Assembly (NCBI GenBank): GCA_964432205.1
Contig: CAYSMK010000001.1
Coordinates: 62,001-126,000 of the forward strand
Reading direction: 5' to 3'
Length of the DNA: 64,000 bases
Source: Geomobilibacter sp964432205
GTDB taxonomy: Bacteria > Desulfobacterota > Desulfuromonadia > Geobacterales > DSM-12255
The notes under the pieces were generated by a model. The model was not told the origin of the DNA, searched no databases, and saw nothing but the letters and a program-made list of their open reading frames with translations. Shown one piece after another: positions 33,164 to 42,550 of this stretch. Position 1 is the first letter of the stretch. Each line of letters opens with the position of its first letter. Position numbers and translations under genes: made by a program.

Positions 33164-34783
33164 TCACAGGATGAAATCGGTGGACAGGAAGTTGGAGCGC
33201 CGTTCGCGCACGATGGCGCTGATCAGCGACTTGTTGCTCTCCTGGTCCTTGGCCGCCACCAGGGTGCGGATGGAAAAGGCGCGCAGGGCATCGGAGACGG
33301 ACAGGGTACCCACCGCCGAATCCTTGCGGCCGGTAAAGGGAAAGACATCGGGGCCGCGCTGGCACTGGCTGTTGATGTTGACCCGGCAGACCTGATTGAC
33401 CAACGGATCGATCAATGCCGCCAGCGATGTGGTGTCCCGGCCGAAGAGGCTGACCTGCTGGCCGTAGCACGAATCCACCATGTAGCGGATCGGGGTTTCG
33501 ATATCCCGGAACGGGAGCACCGGCACAATCGGTCCGAACTGCTCTTCATGGTACAGGCGCATCTGCTCGGTGACCGGATAGACCACGGCAGGATAGAAGA
33601 AGCTCGCAGTGACCGTCCCGCCCCCCTCGTTGACAACGGCTGCCCCGTGCGCGACGGCGTCGTCAAGCAGTCCGGTCAGATAGTCCGTCTTGTCCGGTTC
33701 CGGCAGCGGGGTGATGAACACGCCATCGTCCCATGGCATGCCGCACGTGAGCCCGGCAATGCTGCAGGCAAAGCGGCGCAGGAACTCTTCGGCCACGGTT
33801 TCGTGGACAAAGATCATCTTGAGGGCGGTGCAGCGCTGGCCGTTGAACGACAGGCTGCCGGCGAGGCATTCGGCCACCGCAAGATCGAGGTCGGCGTCGG
33901 GCAGGATGATGGCCGGGTTCTTGGCTTCCAGACCAAGGGTGACCCGCAGCCGGTGCGGCCTGGGATGGGCCTTCTGCAGGATATCGGCAGCCTTGCTGGT
34001 GCCGATGAAGGCAAGCAGGTCGATCTTGCCGGACGCCATGAGCGGGGGGGTGATGGCGCGGCCGGCACCGTAGAGCGTGTTCACGACGCCGGGCGGGAAC
34101 GCCTCGCAAAAGGCCTTCAGAAGAGGCTGGAACAGGAGCACCCCGTGACGCGGGGGTTTGACCACCGCGGTATTCCCCATGATCAGCGCCGGTATCAGGG
34201 TGGTGAAGGTCTCGTTGAGCGGGTAGTTGTACGGCCCCATGCTCAGGGCCACTCCCAGCGGTGCGCGGCGGATCTGGCCGATGATCCCCTGTTCGATGAC
34301 AAAGCGCGACGACACCCGGTCAAGTTCCTTCAGGGCATCGATGGTATCGGTGATGTAATCCAGGGTCCGGTCGAACTCCTTGCGGGAGTCGGCCAGGCTC
34401 TTGCCTATTTCCCACATCAGGAGCCTGACCACCTCCTCGCGCTGTTCCTTCATGATCCAGGCAAATGTCTGGACATGGTCGATCCGCTGCCGCACCGGCA
34501 TGGTGGGCCAACGGCCGCGGCCGTGGTCATAGGCCCGCAAAGCGGCATCCAGTGCGGCAAGCGCCTCGCTCTCGCCCATCAGGGGAAAGCTGCCGACTCT
34601 CACCCGCTCCGGCCCGGAGGGCATGGCGAGGCAGACCGGCGACAGCACCTCCTGCGTCGGCCCGGTCCAGTGGCACAGGCGACCATCCAGCAGGTATGCG
34701 GTCTGATCGATCGGTCCCGGGAGGCGGAATGCGGCCGGAATCTCCTCTGCTGCCGGGAATATCCTTGCCAGCGATGCGGTCAT
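33164..34783 (-). CDS. NADP-dependent aldehyde dehydrogenase (GapN-like)
   Basis: A 539-residue aldehyde dehydrogenase. The cofactor region is GPYNYPLNETFTTLIPALIMGN, the catalytic Glu is in LGLEAKNP and the catalytic Cys in NGQRCTALK. The spacing resembles non-phosphorylating glyceraldehyde-3-phosphate dehydrogenase, but LEAKN replaces the usual ELGGK/A pattern, so the aldehyde is uncertain. The ATG at 34783 begins the similarity; upstream codons are unrelated. Confidence 0.88.
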   Translation of the reverse strand: MTASLARIFPAAEEIPAAFRLPGPIDQTAYLLDGRLCHWTGPTQEVLSPVCLAMPSGPERVRVGSFPLMGESEALAALDAALRAYDHGRGRWPTMPVRQRIDHVQTFAWIMKEQREEVVRLLMWEIGKSLADSRKEFDRTLDYITDTIDALKELDRVSSRFVIEQGIIGQIRRAPLGVALSMGPYNYPLNETFTTLIPALIMGNTAVVKPPRHGVLLFQPLLKAFCEAFPPGVVNTLYGAGRAITPPLMASGKIDLLAFIGTSKAADILQKAHPRPHRLRVTLGLEAKNPAIILPDADLDLAVAECLAGSLSFNGQRCTALKMIFVHETVAEEFLRRFACSIAGLTCGMPWDDGVFITPLPEPDKTDYLTGLLDDAVAHGAAVVNEGGGTVTASFFYPAVVYPVTEQMRLYHEEQFGPIVPVLPFRDIETPIRYMVDSCYGQQVSLFGRDTTSLAALIDPLVNQVCRVNINSQCQRGPDVFPFTGRKDSAVGTLSVSDALRAFSIRTLVAAKDQESNKSLISAIVRERRSNFLSTDFIL

Positions 34784-35110
34784 TGACACGGCGGTTCTCC
34801 TCTTCGAAACAGGGCAGGTACACGACAACCGGTGGGCGAAGGGGGACAGGAGCGACCATGATTTCTGCGCCTGCAACGCGCCCGGGTCACGTGGGCATTG
34901 GTAAAATTTAACAGGTATTGAGCTCCAGTCAACAAAAGCGACGCCAGTCGACTTGACTACGCCCAGATAAAAGCTAAAATATACCAATTAGTCTACCAAT
35001 CACTTACAGACGCGTCACCACCGGAGCACGCATTGCCAGCCTGCCCATATCGTACGATCCAGCAAGCAGCCTCCACGGCCGTTGATCCATAACGACATAC
35101 CGAGGTAACC
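34784..35110. other. Divergent intergenic region with two promoters
   Basis: A 327-bp gap without a gene. Minus strand: TTGACT (34932-34927), 16 bases, TAAATT (34910-34905), for the aldehyde dehydrogenase. Plus strand: TTGACT (34953-34958), 16 bases, TAAAAT (34975-34980), for the RCC1 gene. Both leave leaders of over 100 bases. Nothing else recognised. Confidence 0.55.
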
Positions 35111-38100
35111 CTGCGATACATCATACACCTGCATATCATTTCACTGCTCCTGCTCGCCGGCTTTGCCCCGGCAGCGGGTCACGCCGCCGTTGCCCCGCGC
35201 ATCGCAGCCGGCTGGAACCACAGTGCGGCGCTGAAAAACGACGGAACCGTCGTTGCATGGGGTCATAACGTCTATGGCCAGCTCGGAGACGGCACCACCA
35301 TTGATCGGCTCTCCCCGGGCATCGTGTCGGGGCTGACCGGGATCACGGACATCGCTGTGGGGAGTGACCGGAGTGTGGCCCTGAAAAGCGACGGCAGTGT
35401 CGTTGCCTGGGGTAACAACGGCTACGGCCAGCTCGGGGACGGCACCACCACCGACCGGCTCTCTCCGGTGGCGGTGCCGGGGTTGACCGGGGTAACAGCC
35501 ATCGCGGCCGGCGATTATCACACCCTGGCCCTCAAAAGCGACGGCAGTGTCGTTGCGTGGGGCGACAACTCCTCGGGACAGCTCGGGGACGGCACCACCA
35601 CCCAGCAGCTTTCTCCCGTTGCGGTGCCGGGGCTGACCGGGGTGACGGCCATCGCGGCCGGCCATAACCACACCCTGGCCCTGAAAAGCGACGGCAGTGT
35701 CGTTGCGTGGGGAGACAACTCCTGGGGCCAGCTCGGGGACGGCACCACCATTGACCGGCTCTCCCCGACGGCGGTACCGGGGCTGACCGGGATCACGGCC
35801 ATCGCGGCCGGCGACTACCACACCGTAGCCCTGAAAAACGACGGCAGTGTCGTTACGTGGGGCGACAACTCCTCGGGCCAGCTCGGGGACGGCACCACCA
35901 CCTACAGCCCCTCCCCGGCTGCGGTACCGGGGCTGACCGTCACGGCCATCGCGGCCGGCTATTCTCACACCGTGGCACTGAAAAACGACGGCACCATCGT
36001 TGCCTGGGGGAATAACGGCTACGGCCAGTTGGGGGACGGCACCACGTCCAACAGCCCCTCCCCCGCCGCTGTTCCGGGGGTGACCGGAATAATGGCGGTC
36101 GCCGCGGGCTATTCACACACCATGGCCCTCAAGAGCGACGGCACCATCGTTGCCTGGGGTAACAACGGCTACGGCCAGCTGGGAGACGGCACCACCTCCT
36201 CCAAACCATCCCCTGCAGACGTACCCGGGCTGTCCGGGGTGACGGCCATCGCTGTAGGCTATTACCACACCGTTGCCCTGAAAAACGACGGCACCGTGGC
36301 CGCCTGGGGGAATAACGTGAACGGTCAACTGGGAGACGGCACCATCACGGACAGATTCTCGCCGGCCATGGTACCGGGAGAGGCCGGGGTGACGGCCATC
36401 GCTGCCGGCGCTCTTCACAACGTGGCGTTGAAAAGCGACGGCACCCTTGTCACCTGGGGGCGCAACAATCATGGCCAGCTGGGGGACGGCACCACCACCC
36501 TGAGGCTCTCTCCCGTTGCGGTACCGGGAGTTACCGGTGTGACGGCCATCGCTGCCGGCGACTACCATACCGTGGCGGTGAAAAACGACGGCACCGTCGT
36601 CGCCTGGGGACTGAACATTTACGGGCAGCTGGGGGACGGCACCACCACCGACCGGTCCATTCCCACCCCGGTGCCGGGGCTGACCGGGGTGACGGCCGTC
36701 GCCACCGGCGACTATCATACCGTGGCCCTGAAGAACGACGGTACCGTCGTCGTCTGGGGTCACAATGTCTATGGCCAGCTGGGAGTCGGCACCACCGACA
36801 GCGAAATCACCCCGACACCGGTGCCGGGGCTGACCGGGGTAACGGCCGTTGCTACGGGTGGTTACCACACGGCAGCACTGAAAAACGACGGCACAATGCT
36901 TGCCTGGGGGAATAACGACTATGGCCAGTTGGGGGACGGCACCACTACCCAGAGACTCTCCCCCGTTGCAGTACCGGGGCTCACCGGCGTGACGGCCATC
37001 GCCGCGGGCGGCTACCAGACCGTGGCCCTGAAAACCGACGGCACCATGGTTGCCTGGGGAGATAACTCGTGGGGCCAGTTGGGGGACGGTACCACCACCG
37101 ACAGGTCCTATCCTGTTGCGGTGCCGGGGCTGACCGGCGTCACGGCCATTGCCGCGGGCTATGGCCACACCGCGGCGCTGAAAGACGACGGCACCGTGAA
37201 GTCCTGGGGGTACAACCTCTACGGACAGTTGGGGAGCCCTGAAGGGTCGATGCTCCCCCATGCGTCGCCCATCAACCTCGACGTGCTGGCGCCGGAGGTC
37301 ACTCCGGACCAGGGGACCGGAACCTATATCGGCAGCGTCACGGTAACGCTCACCTGCAGCGACCATTTCTCCGGCTGCAACGGCATGTATTACACCGAGG
37401 ACGGCACTGCGCCGACCGTCGCCTCCACACCCTACTCCGCACCGTTGCCCATATCGTCCAGCCGTGTCCTCAAGTTCATGGCGCAGGACCGGGCCGGCAA
37501 CCTGAGCGGGGTGCAGAGCGCCGCATACACCATCCTCCCTTCAACCTACCTGCTCGGCCTCTCAGTCACCGGCAGCGGCACCATACACTCTGATACATCG
37601 CCGGCAACGCCCGACATGAACTGTTCCGGATCGTGCATCCAGGAGTACGGCACCGGCACCATGGTAACGCTCACGGCCCACCCTGCCGGGGCACAGATGT
37701 TCGGCGGCTGGTCCGGTGACTGCAGCGGCAAAGGCCTCAGCTGCAGTGTGACCATGGATGCGGCGAGAACGGTAACCGCCAGCTTCGTGACGATACCGAC
37801 GGCGATTGCCGCAGGAGGGTACCACACGGTGGCCCTGAAGAACGACGGCACCGTGGCTGCCTGGGGGGACAATTCATTGGGCCAACTGGGGGACGGCTCC
37901 ACCGCCGGCAGGACCTCGCCCACCGTTGTGCCGGGGTTGACCGATATCACGGCCATCGCTGCGGGCTACCGCCACACCGTGGCGCTGAAAAACGACGGCA
38001 CGGTGGTTGCCTGGGGGGACAATGCCTACGGCCAGTTGGGGGACGGCTCCACCACCGGCAGGACCTCGCCCACCGCCGTGCCGGGACTGACCGGAGTGAT

Positions 38101-39139
38101 CGCCGTCGCTGCGGGCTATCGTCATACCGTGGCGCTGAAGGGGGACGGCAGCATTGTCGCCTGGGGAAACAATGTCTACGGACAGCTGGGGGATGGCACC
38201 ACGGTCCAGAAACCAGTGCCCACCGCGGTTCCGGGGCTGACCGGGGTGACGGCCGTCACTGCCGGCACGTTCCACACCGTGGCAGTGAAAGGTGATGGCA
38301 CCGTGGTTGCCTGGGGGAACAACTTCTACGGGCAAGTGGGGGACGGCTCCACCAGCAACAGGGTCGTTCCGACCCCGGTAGCGGGGCTCAGCGGGGTGAC
38401 AGCCGTTGCTGCGGGCGCGTACCATTCCGTGGCACGAAAAAACGACGGCACCGCCGTCGCCTGGGGAGGAAACGCCAACGGCCAGTTGGGGGACGGCTCA
38501 ACCACCCAGAGACTCTATCCCACCGCAGCAGCGGGACTGACCGGTGTGGCGGCCGTCGCCGCCGGCACCTACCACACCGCGGCACGGCAAAGCGACGGCA
38601 CCGTCGTCGCCTGGGGAGGAAACGCCAACGGCCAGCTGGGGGACGGATCAACCACCCAGAGACTCTATCCCACCGCGTTAACCGGGCTCACCGGCGTAGC
38701 GGCCGTCGCCGCCGGCGCGGTCCATACCGTCGCCCTGAAGAACGACGGGACCGTGGTCTCCTGGGGGGACAACAGCTCCGGCCAGTTGGGGGACGGCACG
38801 GTCTCAACAACCCCGCATCCGGACCCCGCCCCTGTCCCCGGGATAAACCTCGACACCGGCGCCTGCCTCGCCAAGGTCGGCACTGTCTGCTACGGCACCC
38901 TGGGGGCGGCATACCGGGCGGTGCCGTCGGGCACGTCCGCCACCATTCTCGCCCGGATCGGCACCCATGCGGAGAGCATCGTTTTTGACCGAGACGTGGC
39001 CGTGACCCTGCAGGGGGGGTATGACAGCAGCTTTACCAGCGTCACCGGCAGCTCCGCGCTGCAGCTGTCGGAGATGAACCTTCTCAGCGGCTCGCTGACA
39101 GTGGGAAACTCATTTGCAGTAAACCTGACGCCGCTCTAG
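35111..39139 (+). CDS. Secreted RCC1-repeat protein with 21 repeats, apparent CTG start
   Basis: The frame runs from a stop at 35090 with no ATG, GTG or TTG before the first repeats; the first GTG (35324) is inside repeat one. CTG at 35111 has GAGGTAAC upstream and opens a convincing signal peptide (RYIIHLHIISLLLLAGFAPAAGHA). I count 14 repeats of about 51 residues (core WGxNxxGQLGDGTTT) to 37250, then a chitobiase-like segment with PTVASTPYSAPLPI, an InlB-B-like segment (GTGTMVTLTAHP, FGGWSGDCSG), then seven more repeats and a C-terminal GGYDSSFTSVTGSSALQ region. RCC1 units form seven-bladed propellers, so three propellers are expected. The protein is about 1342 residues and probably extracellular. 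Confidence 0.88.
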   Translation: MRYIIHLHIISLLLLAGFAPAAGHAAVAPRIAAGWNHSAALKNDGTVVAWGHNVYGQLGDGTTIDRLSPGIVSGLTGITDIAVGSDRSVALKSDGSVVAWGNNGYGQLGDGTTTDRLSPVAVPGLTGVTAIAAGDYHTLALKSDGSVVAWGDNSSGQLGDGTTTQQLSPVAVPGLTGVTAIAAGHNHTLALKSDGSVVAWGDNSWGQLGDGTTIDRLSPTAVPGLTGITAIAAGDYHTVALKNDGSVVTWGDNSSGQLGDGTTTYSPSPAAVPGLTVTAIAAGYSHTVALKNDGTIVAWGNNGYGQLGDGTTSNSPSPAAVPGVTGIMAVAAGYSHTMALKSDGTIVAWGNNGYGQLGDGTTSSKPSPADVPGLSGVTAIAVGYYHTVALKNDGTVAAWGNNVNGQLGDGTITDRFSPAMVPGEAGVTAIAAGALHNVALKSDGTLVTWGRNNHGQLGDGTTTLRLSPVAVPGVTGVTAIAAGDYHTVAVKNDGTVVAWGLNIYGQLGDGTTTDRSIPTPVPGLTGVTAVATGDYHTVALKNDGTVVVWGHNVYGQLGVGTTDSEITPTPVPGLTGVTAVATGGYHTAALKNDGTMLAWGNNDYGQLGDGTTTQRLSPVAVPGLTGVTAIAAGGYQTVALKTDGTMVAWGDNSWGQLGDGTTTDRSYPVAVPGLTGVTAIAAGYGHTAALKDDGTVKSWGYNLYGQLGSPEGSMLPHASPINLDVLAPEVTPDQGTGTYIGSVTVTLTCSDHFSGCNGMYYTEDGTAPTVASTPYSAPLPISSSRVLKFMAQDRAGNLSGVQSAAYTILPSTYLLGLSVTGSGTIHSDTSPATPDMNCSGSCIQEYGTGTMVTLTAHPAGAQMFGGWSGDCSGKGLSCSVTMDAARTVTASFVTIPTAIAAGGYHTVALKNDGTVAAWGDNSLGQLGDGSTAGRTSPTVVPGLTDITAIAAGYRHTVALKNDGTVVAWGDNAYGQLGDGSTTGRTSPTAVPGLTGVIAVAAGYRHTVALKGDGSIVAWGNNVYGQLGDGTTVQKPVPTAVPGLTGVTAVTAGTFHTVAVKGDGTVVAWGNNFYGQVGDGSTSNRVVPTPVAGLSGVTAVAAGAYHSVARKNDGTAVAWGGNANGQLGDGSTTQRLYPTAAAGLTGVAAVAAGTYHTAARQSDGTVVAWGGNANGQLGDGSTTQRLYPTALTGLTGVAAVAAGAVHTVALKNDGTVVSWGDNSSGQLGDGTVSTTPHPDPAPVPGINLDTGACLAKVGTVCYGTLGAAYRAVPSGTSATILARIGTHAESIVFDRDVAVTLQGGYDSSFTSVTGSSALQLSEMNLLSGSLTVGNSFAVNLTPL

Positions 39140-39158
39140 GCATACCCTGTCTCCCCGG

Positions 39159-40079
39159 TCATGACATACCTTCCGTGCCTATCCATGCCGCCCCGAACAC
39201 ACCGGCCGAATCCCCCAGCCGGTTTTTCAGGATCGGTGTCGTGAGGTCATCATGGAATGCGTATCGTTTCACCCGCTCGACGCCGCGAGTGTAGAGCTCG
39301 TCGATGTTGGAGAGCCCGCCCCCCAGCACGACCGCATCGGGGTCCAGCATGGAGATCAGCCCGCCGAGGCAGCGCCCGAAATCGTCCAGAAACCGGTCAA
39401 ATGCCTGTTGGCAGCTGAGTTCGCCCTCCCTGGCCCTGGCCACGATTTCGTCCATGGTCAACGGCCGGCCATGTGCGCGCAGGAAAGCAGCCTCGACACC
39501 CGAGCCGCTGATGAGGGTCTCGACGCAGCCGCGGTTGCCGCAATAGCAGGGAGCCCCCTGCGGATCGACGGAGTAGTGGCCCCATTCGCCGGCTATCCGG
39601 TGCGGACCTTCCCGCACCGTGCCGTCGATACAGATCCCGCCGCCGCAACCGGTCCCCATGATGACACCGAAGACCAGGCCGTACCCCTCCCCTGCTCCGG
39701 CCCGGCACTCGGCCAGGGTAAAGCAGTCGGCGTCATTGCGGAGCTGCACCGGTCTGCCAAGCAATCGCTCCAGGTCGCTTTTCAGGGGATGGCCGATCAG
39801 GCAGGTGGAGTTGGCGTTGCGGACGAGGCCGGTTGTTTCATCCAGGGAACCGGGGATGCCGATCCCGACACTGCAGGGGGTAGCAGGGTCGAGTCGCGCG
39901 GCGGCATGGCCGATCATACCGACCACCGTCTCCACAATGGCGTCATAGCCGGAATCGCGGGGTGTCTGCGTCCGCTCGCGGAACAGGACGCTGCCGTTCG
40001 GACCGAGCAGTATGGCCTCGGTCTTGGTGCCGCCCAGGTCGATGCCGATGGCGGCCGATGGTTCCCGTACTGCTGTCAT
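39159..40079 (-). CDS. ROK family sugar kinase (glucokinase-like)
   Basis: A 306-residue protein. The ATP phosphate loop GIDLGGTKTEAI, the sugar motif ENDADCF variant LRNDADCFTLAE, and the ROK zinc motif CYCGNRGCVETLISG are all present. There is no helix-turn-helix, so it is a kinase and not a repressor. It is third in a unit after sbcD and sbcC, 14 bp after sbcC. Sugar specificity unknown; glucose or N-acetyl sugars are usual. Confidence 0.92.
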   Translation of the reverse strand: MTAVREPSAAIGIDLGGTKTEAILLGPNGSVLFRERTQTPRDSGYDAIVETVVGMIGHAAARLDPATPCSVGIGIPGSLDETTGLVRNANSTCLIGHPLKSDLERLLGRPVQLRNDADCFTLAECRAGAGEGYGLVFGVIMGTGCGGGICIDGTVREGPHRIAGEWGHYSVDPQGAPCYCGNRGCVETLISGSGVEAAFLRAHGRPLTMDEIVARAREGELSCQQAFDRFLDDFGRCLGGLISMLDPDAVVLGGGLSNIDELYTRGVERVKRYAFHDDLTTPILKNRLGDSAGVFGAAWIGTEGMS

Positions 40080-40093
40080 CCTGTTCCTCCAGC

Positions 40094-42547
40094 CTACCCC
40101 TTGTCGTTCTCCCCCAGCTGAATCATCTGGTCGGTAATTTCGGTAAAGGCCACATCATGGCTCACCAGGAAGAGCTGATCATACCAGTGTTCCGTGACCT
40201 CTTCCCGGCCGACATCGATGGCGCGGAAGGCGTGGGCCAGGTTTTCCCGCCGGGCGGCATCCAGGTTGGAGGTCGGCTCGTCAAAGAAGGCGATCCGGGC
40301 ACCGATGGTCTGCAAGAGCGCCAGGCGCAACGCCACGACCGCGCTCATCATCTGCCCGCCGGATAGCTGGTCGTCGCTCCGCTCCCGCATTGCGCCGTCC
40401 TGCATATCCCTGAGCACGATCTGGTAGTTCTCTCCCCAGTACAGCTCTTCATCCGACTCGGCAATGGTGCGGTAGATCCGGTCCGCCCGCAGGCTGATCT
40501 CTTCGCGGAACCGCTCGGAAAGCTGGGCGGATACGTTCTTGAACACCTGATTGCGCAGAAACTTGACCAGTTTCTCCTTCTCCTCGCACGAGACGATATC
40601 CGCCTGCCTGGCAGCCGCATCCTCCTGAAGCTGTCTGAGCCGCCCGATCTCCCCATCGAGCCGAAGCTGGTTCGTGCCCAGTTCCTCGATCTGCTGCCGC
40701 CGGGTAGCCACCTCGGTCAGCAGGCAATCCTTCTCGCCCCTCACCTGCTGATGCCGCTCGGCCTGATACCCCTCGCGAAGAGAGGCATGTTCGGTCTGTC
40801 TATCGGCTACGTTCCGGTTGAGCTCTTCCAGGGCACGTTGCCACTTCTCAAGGGTCCGGGTCCGGTTTTCGAGGTCGTCGGCATCCTTCAGGTGGGCCGT
40901 AAAGGCATCACGGGCACCCTGCAACCCCTTGCGCTCCTGTTCGGCCTTGCCGATATCCGCATCGAGCGTGGCAAACGCCTGCAACGCCGTCGTTTGCTCC
41001 GTGACCCGGGCAACCGCCGCAGCCTGTTGTTCCTTGAGCTTGCCGAGGTTGGCGGCACGGTCCCTGTTCTTCTGCCGTTGCTCCCCAAGAGCGGCCACCT
41101 GTTTGTCCAGCTCCTGCAGGCGCACCTTCAGGGCGTTCAACTCGTTCTCGGCCTTCTCGGCCTCGGCCACCTGTCGGCCCAGTCCGGCTATCTCCGTATC
41201 CAGTGCGGCCATGGTCGTGTCGAGGTCGCCGATCTTCCGGGCGAACAGCCCCTGGGGGGTACGGTCCGCGACATGCAGGCACTGCTCCTGAAAAAACGGG
41301 CAGACCCCTTCCGCCAGTTTTTCCTGCCCCTCCACCAGGCCGGCCCTGCGCCCTGCCAGCAGTGAACGTTCCCCCTTGAGCCGGTCTCCCTCGCGCCGCA
41401 GTTGGGGCAAGAGCGCCGCACTCTTCACCAGCGCCTCGTCCGCCTGCAGCGAGCGGCGCGTTTCGGCATGGCGCACCTCTTCCTCGAAAAGCCGGGTGTC
41501 GATCGTAGCGATCTCCTCCTGCTCGTGGCTGACGGTCTGGACCAGACGCTGGGCCTCCTGCTCCAGTCCGGTGATCTCCTTTTCGACTCCCCGGCGCTGC
41601 AGTTCCCTCTTCCGCAGTTGGACGAGCAGGCTTTCCGCCTTGTCGTAGGCCTCTTTAGCGGGTCGGGATTCCTCGACGACCCTCTTTGCCCGAAGGGACT
41701 CCTCTACCCGCTGTGTCTGGGTGGCGATCTTTTCGCCACCGTCCTTGATCCGGTCCCCGAGCTGCTTGATTTCCGAGGCAAGGGCAGCAATGGCCTTCTC
41801 CCTGGCATCGAACTCCAGGAGAACCGCTTCCGCCTCCTTGAGGGCCGCTTCCTTCACGGTCAGCTCGTGACGCTTCTGTTCCGACGCCTGCCGGACAGCT
41901 GTCAGCTCTTCTTCCTTCTGCGGCAGGACAGCCACCTGCTCCTGCAGCAGCTTCACCTCGGCCGCCAGGATCTTGATCCGCTCCTGCACCGAGGAGAGCA
42001 GCGAACTGGTCCCCTTGTAGGTCTTGCGCCAGGCATCGATGCCGAGGATTTCGTCAAACGCCTCCTGCCGCCTGGTCGGCTGCCTGATGATGAAGGGGCC
42101 GAGGAATTCGTTCTGGAACGGGCCGATCACCAGCTTGAACTGTTCGGCCAGCGGGCGGCCGTTGTCGAGGCCCAGCAGTCCGGCGATCCGCGCCTCGGTC
42201 TCCTCGATCCGGGCGTGCTCCTCCACCTCGAAGCTACCGTTGTCTTCCCGGGCCAGCAGCCACTTTGCAGGGGTGCCGACCGTGCGGGTCACCTGCCAGA
42301 TATCGCCGCCAGAGGTCTGGAAGACGACCGAGATCTCCCCCCGCTTGGCGCCGATGGTGAGGAAGCGCTCCACGTTGGAGACGAAGTCGCGGGCATCCAC
42401 CCCGAACAGGGCATAACCGATCGCCTCGAAGACGCTGCTTTTGCCGGCCCCGTTCGGTCCGGAAAGGACATTGATCCCCGCGCTGAAGGAGATGGTCGTG
42501 TCGCGGTGGGACTTGATGTTCCTGAGACGGATGGAGAGGATTTGCAT
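40094..42547 (-). CDS. sbcC: SbcC/Rad50-like nuclease complex ATPase
   Basis: An 817-residue SMC-like ATPase. The N-terminal half has Walker A LSGPNGAGKSSVFEAIGYALFG; the C-terminal half has the signature QLSGGQMMSAVVALRL and Walker B IAFFDEPTSNLD. Long coiled coils lie between. The hook region reads GVCPFFQEQCLHV, a wider spacing than the usual CxxC. It starts 3 bp after sbcD. The complex cuts hairpins and cruciforms and repairs breaks. Confidence 0.93.
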   Translation of the reverse strand: MQILSIRLRNIKSHRDTTISFSAGINVLSGPNGAGKSSVFEAIGYALFGVDARDFVSNVERFLTIGAKRGEISVVFQTSGGDIWQVTRTVGTPAKWLLAREDNGSFEVEEHARIEETEARIAGLLGLDNGRPLAEQFKLVIGPFQNEFLGPFIIRQPTRRQEAFDEILGIDAWRKTYKGTSSLLSSVQERIKILAAEVKLLQEQVAVLPQKEEELTAVRQASEQKRHELTVKEAALKEAEAVLLEFDAREKAIAALASEIKQLGDRIKDGGEKIATQTQRVEESLRAKRVVEESRPAKEAYDKAESLLVQLRKRELQRRGVEKEITGLEQEAQRLVQTVSHEQEEIATIDTRLFEEEVRHAETRRSLQADEALVKSAALLPQLRREGDRLKGERSLLAGRRAGLVEGQEKLAEGVCPFFQEQCLHVADRTPQGLFARKIGDLDTTMAALDTEIAGLGRQVAEAEKAENELNALKVRLQELDKQVAALGEQRQKNRDRAANLGKLKEQQAAAVARVTEQTTALQAFATLDADIGKAEQERKGLQGARDAFTAHLKDADDLENRTRTLEKWQRALEELNRNVADRQTEHASLREGYQAERHQQVRGEKDCLLTEVATRRQQIEELGTNQLRLDGEIGRLRQLQEDAAARQADIVSCEEKEKLVKFLRNQVFKNVSAQLSERFREEISLRADRIYRTIAESDEELYWGENYQIVLRDMQDGAMRERSDDQLSGGQMMSAVVALRLALLQTIGARIAFFDEPTSNLDAARRENLAHAFRAIDVGREEVTEHWYDQLFLVSHDVAFTEITDQMIQLGENDKG

Positions 42548-42550
42548 CGC

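Noticed and set aside
36113..37366. Long minus-strand frame in the RCC1 gene
   Set aside because: It is an antisense frame of the repeats and shows only repeat-made composition.
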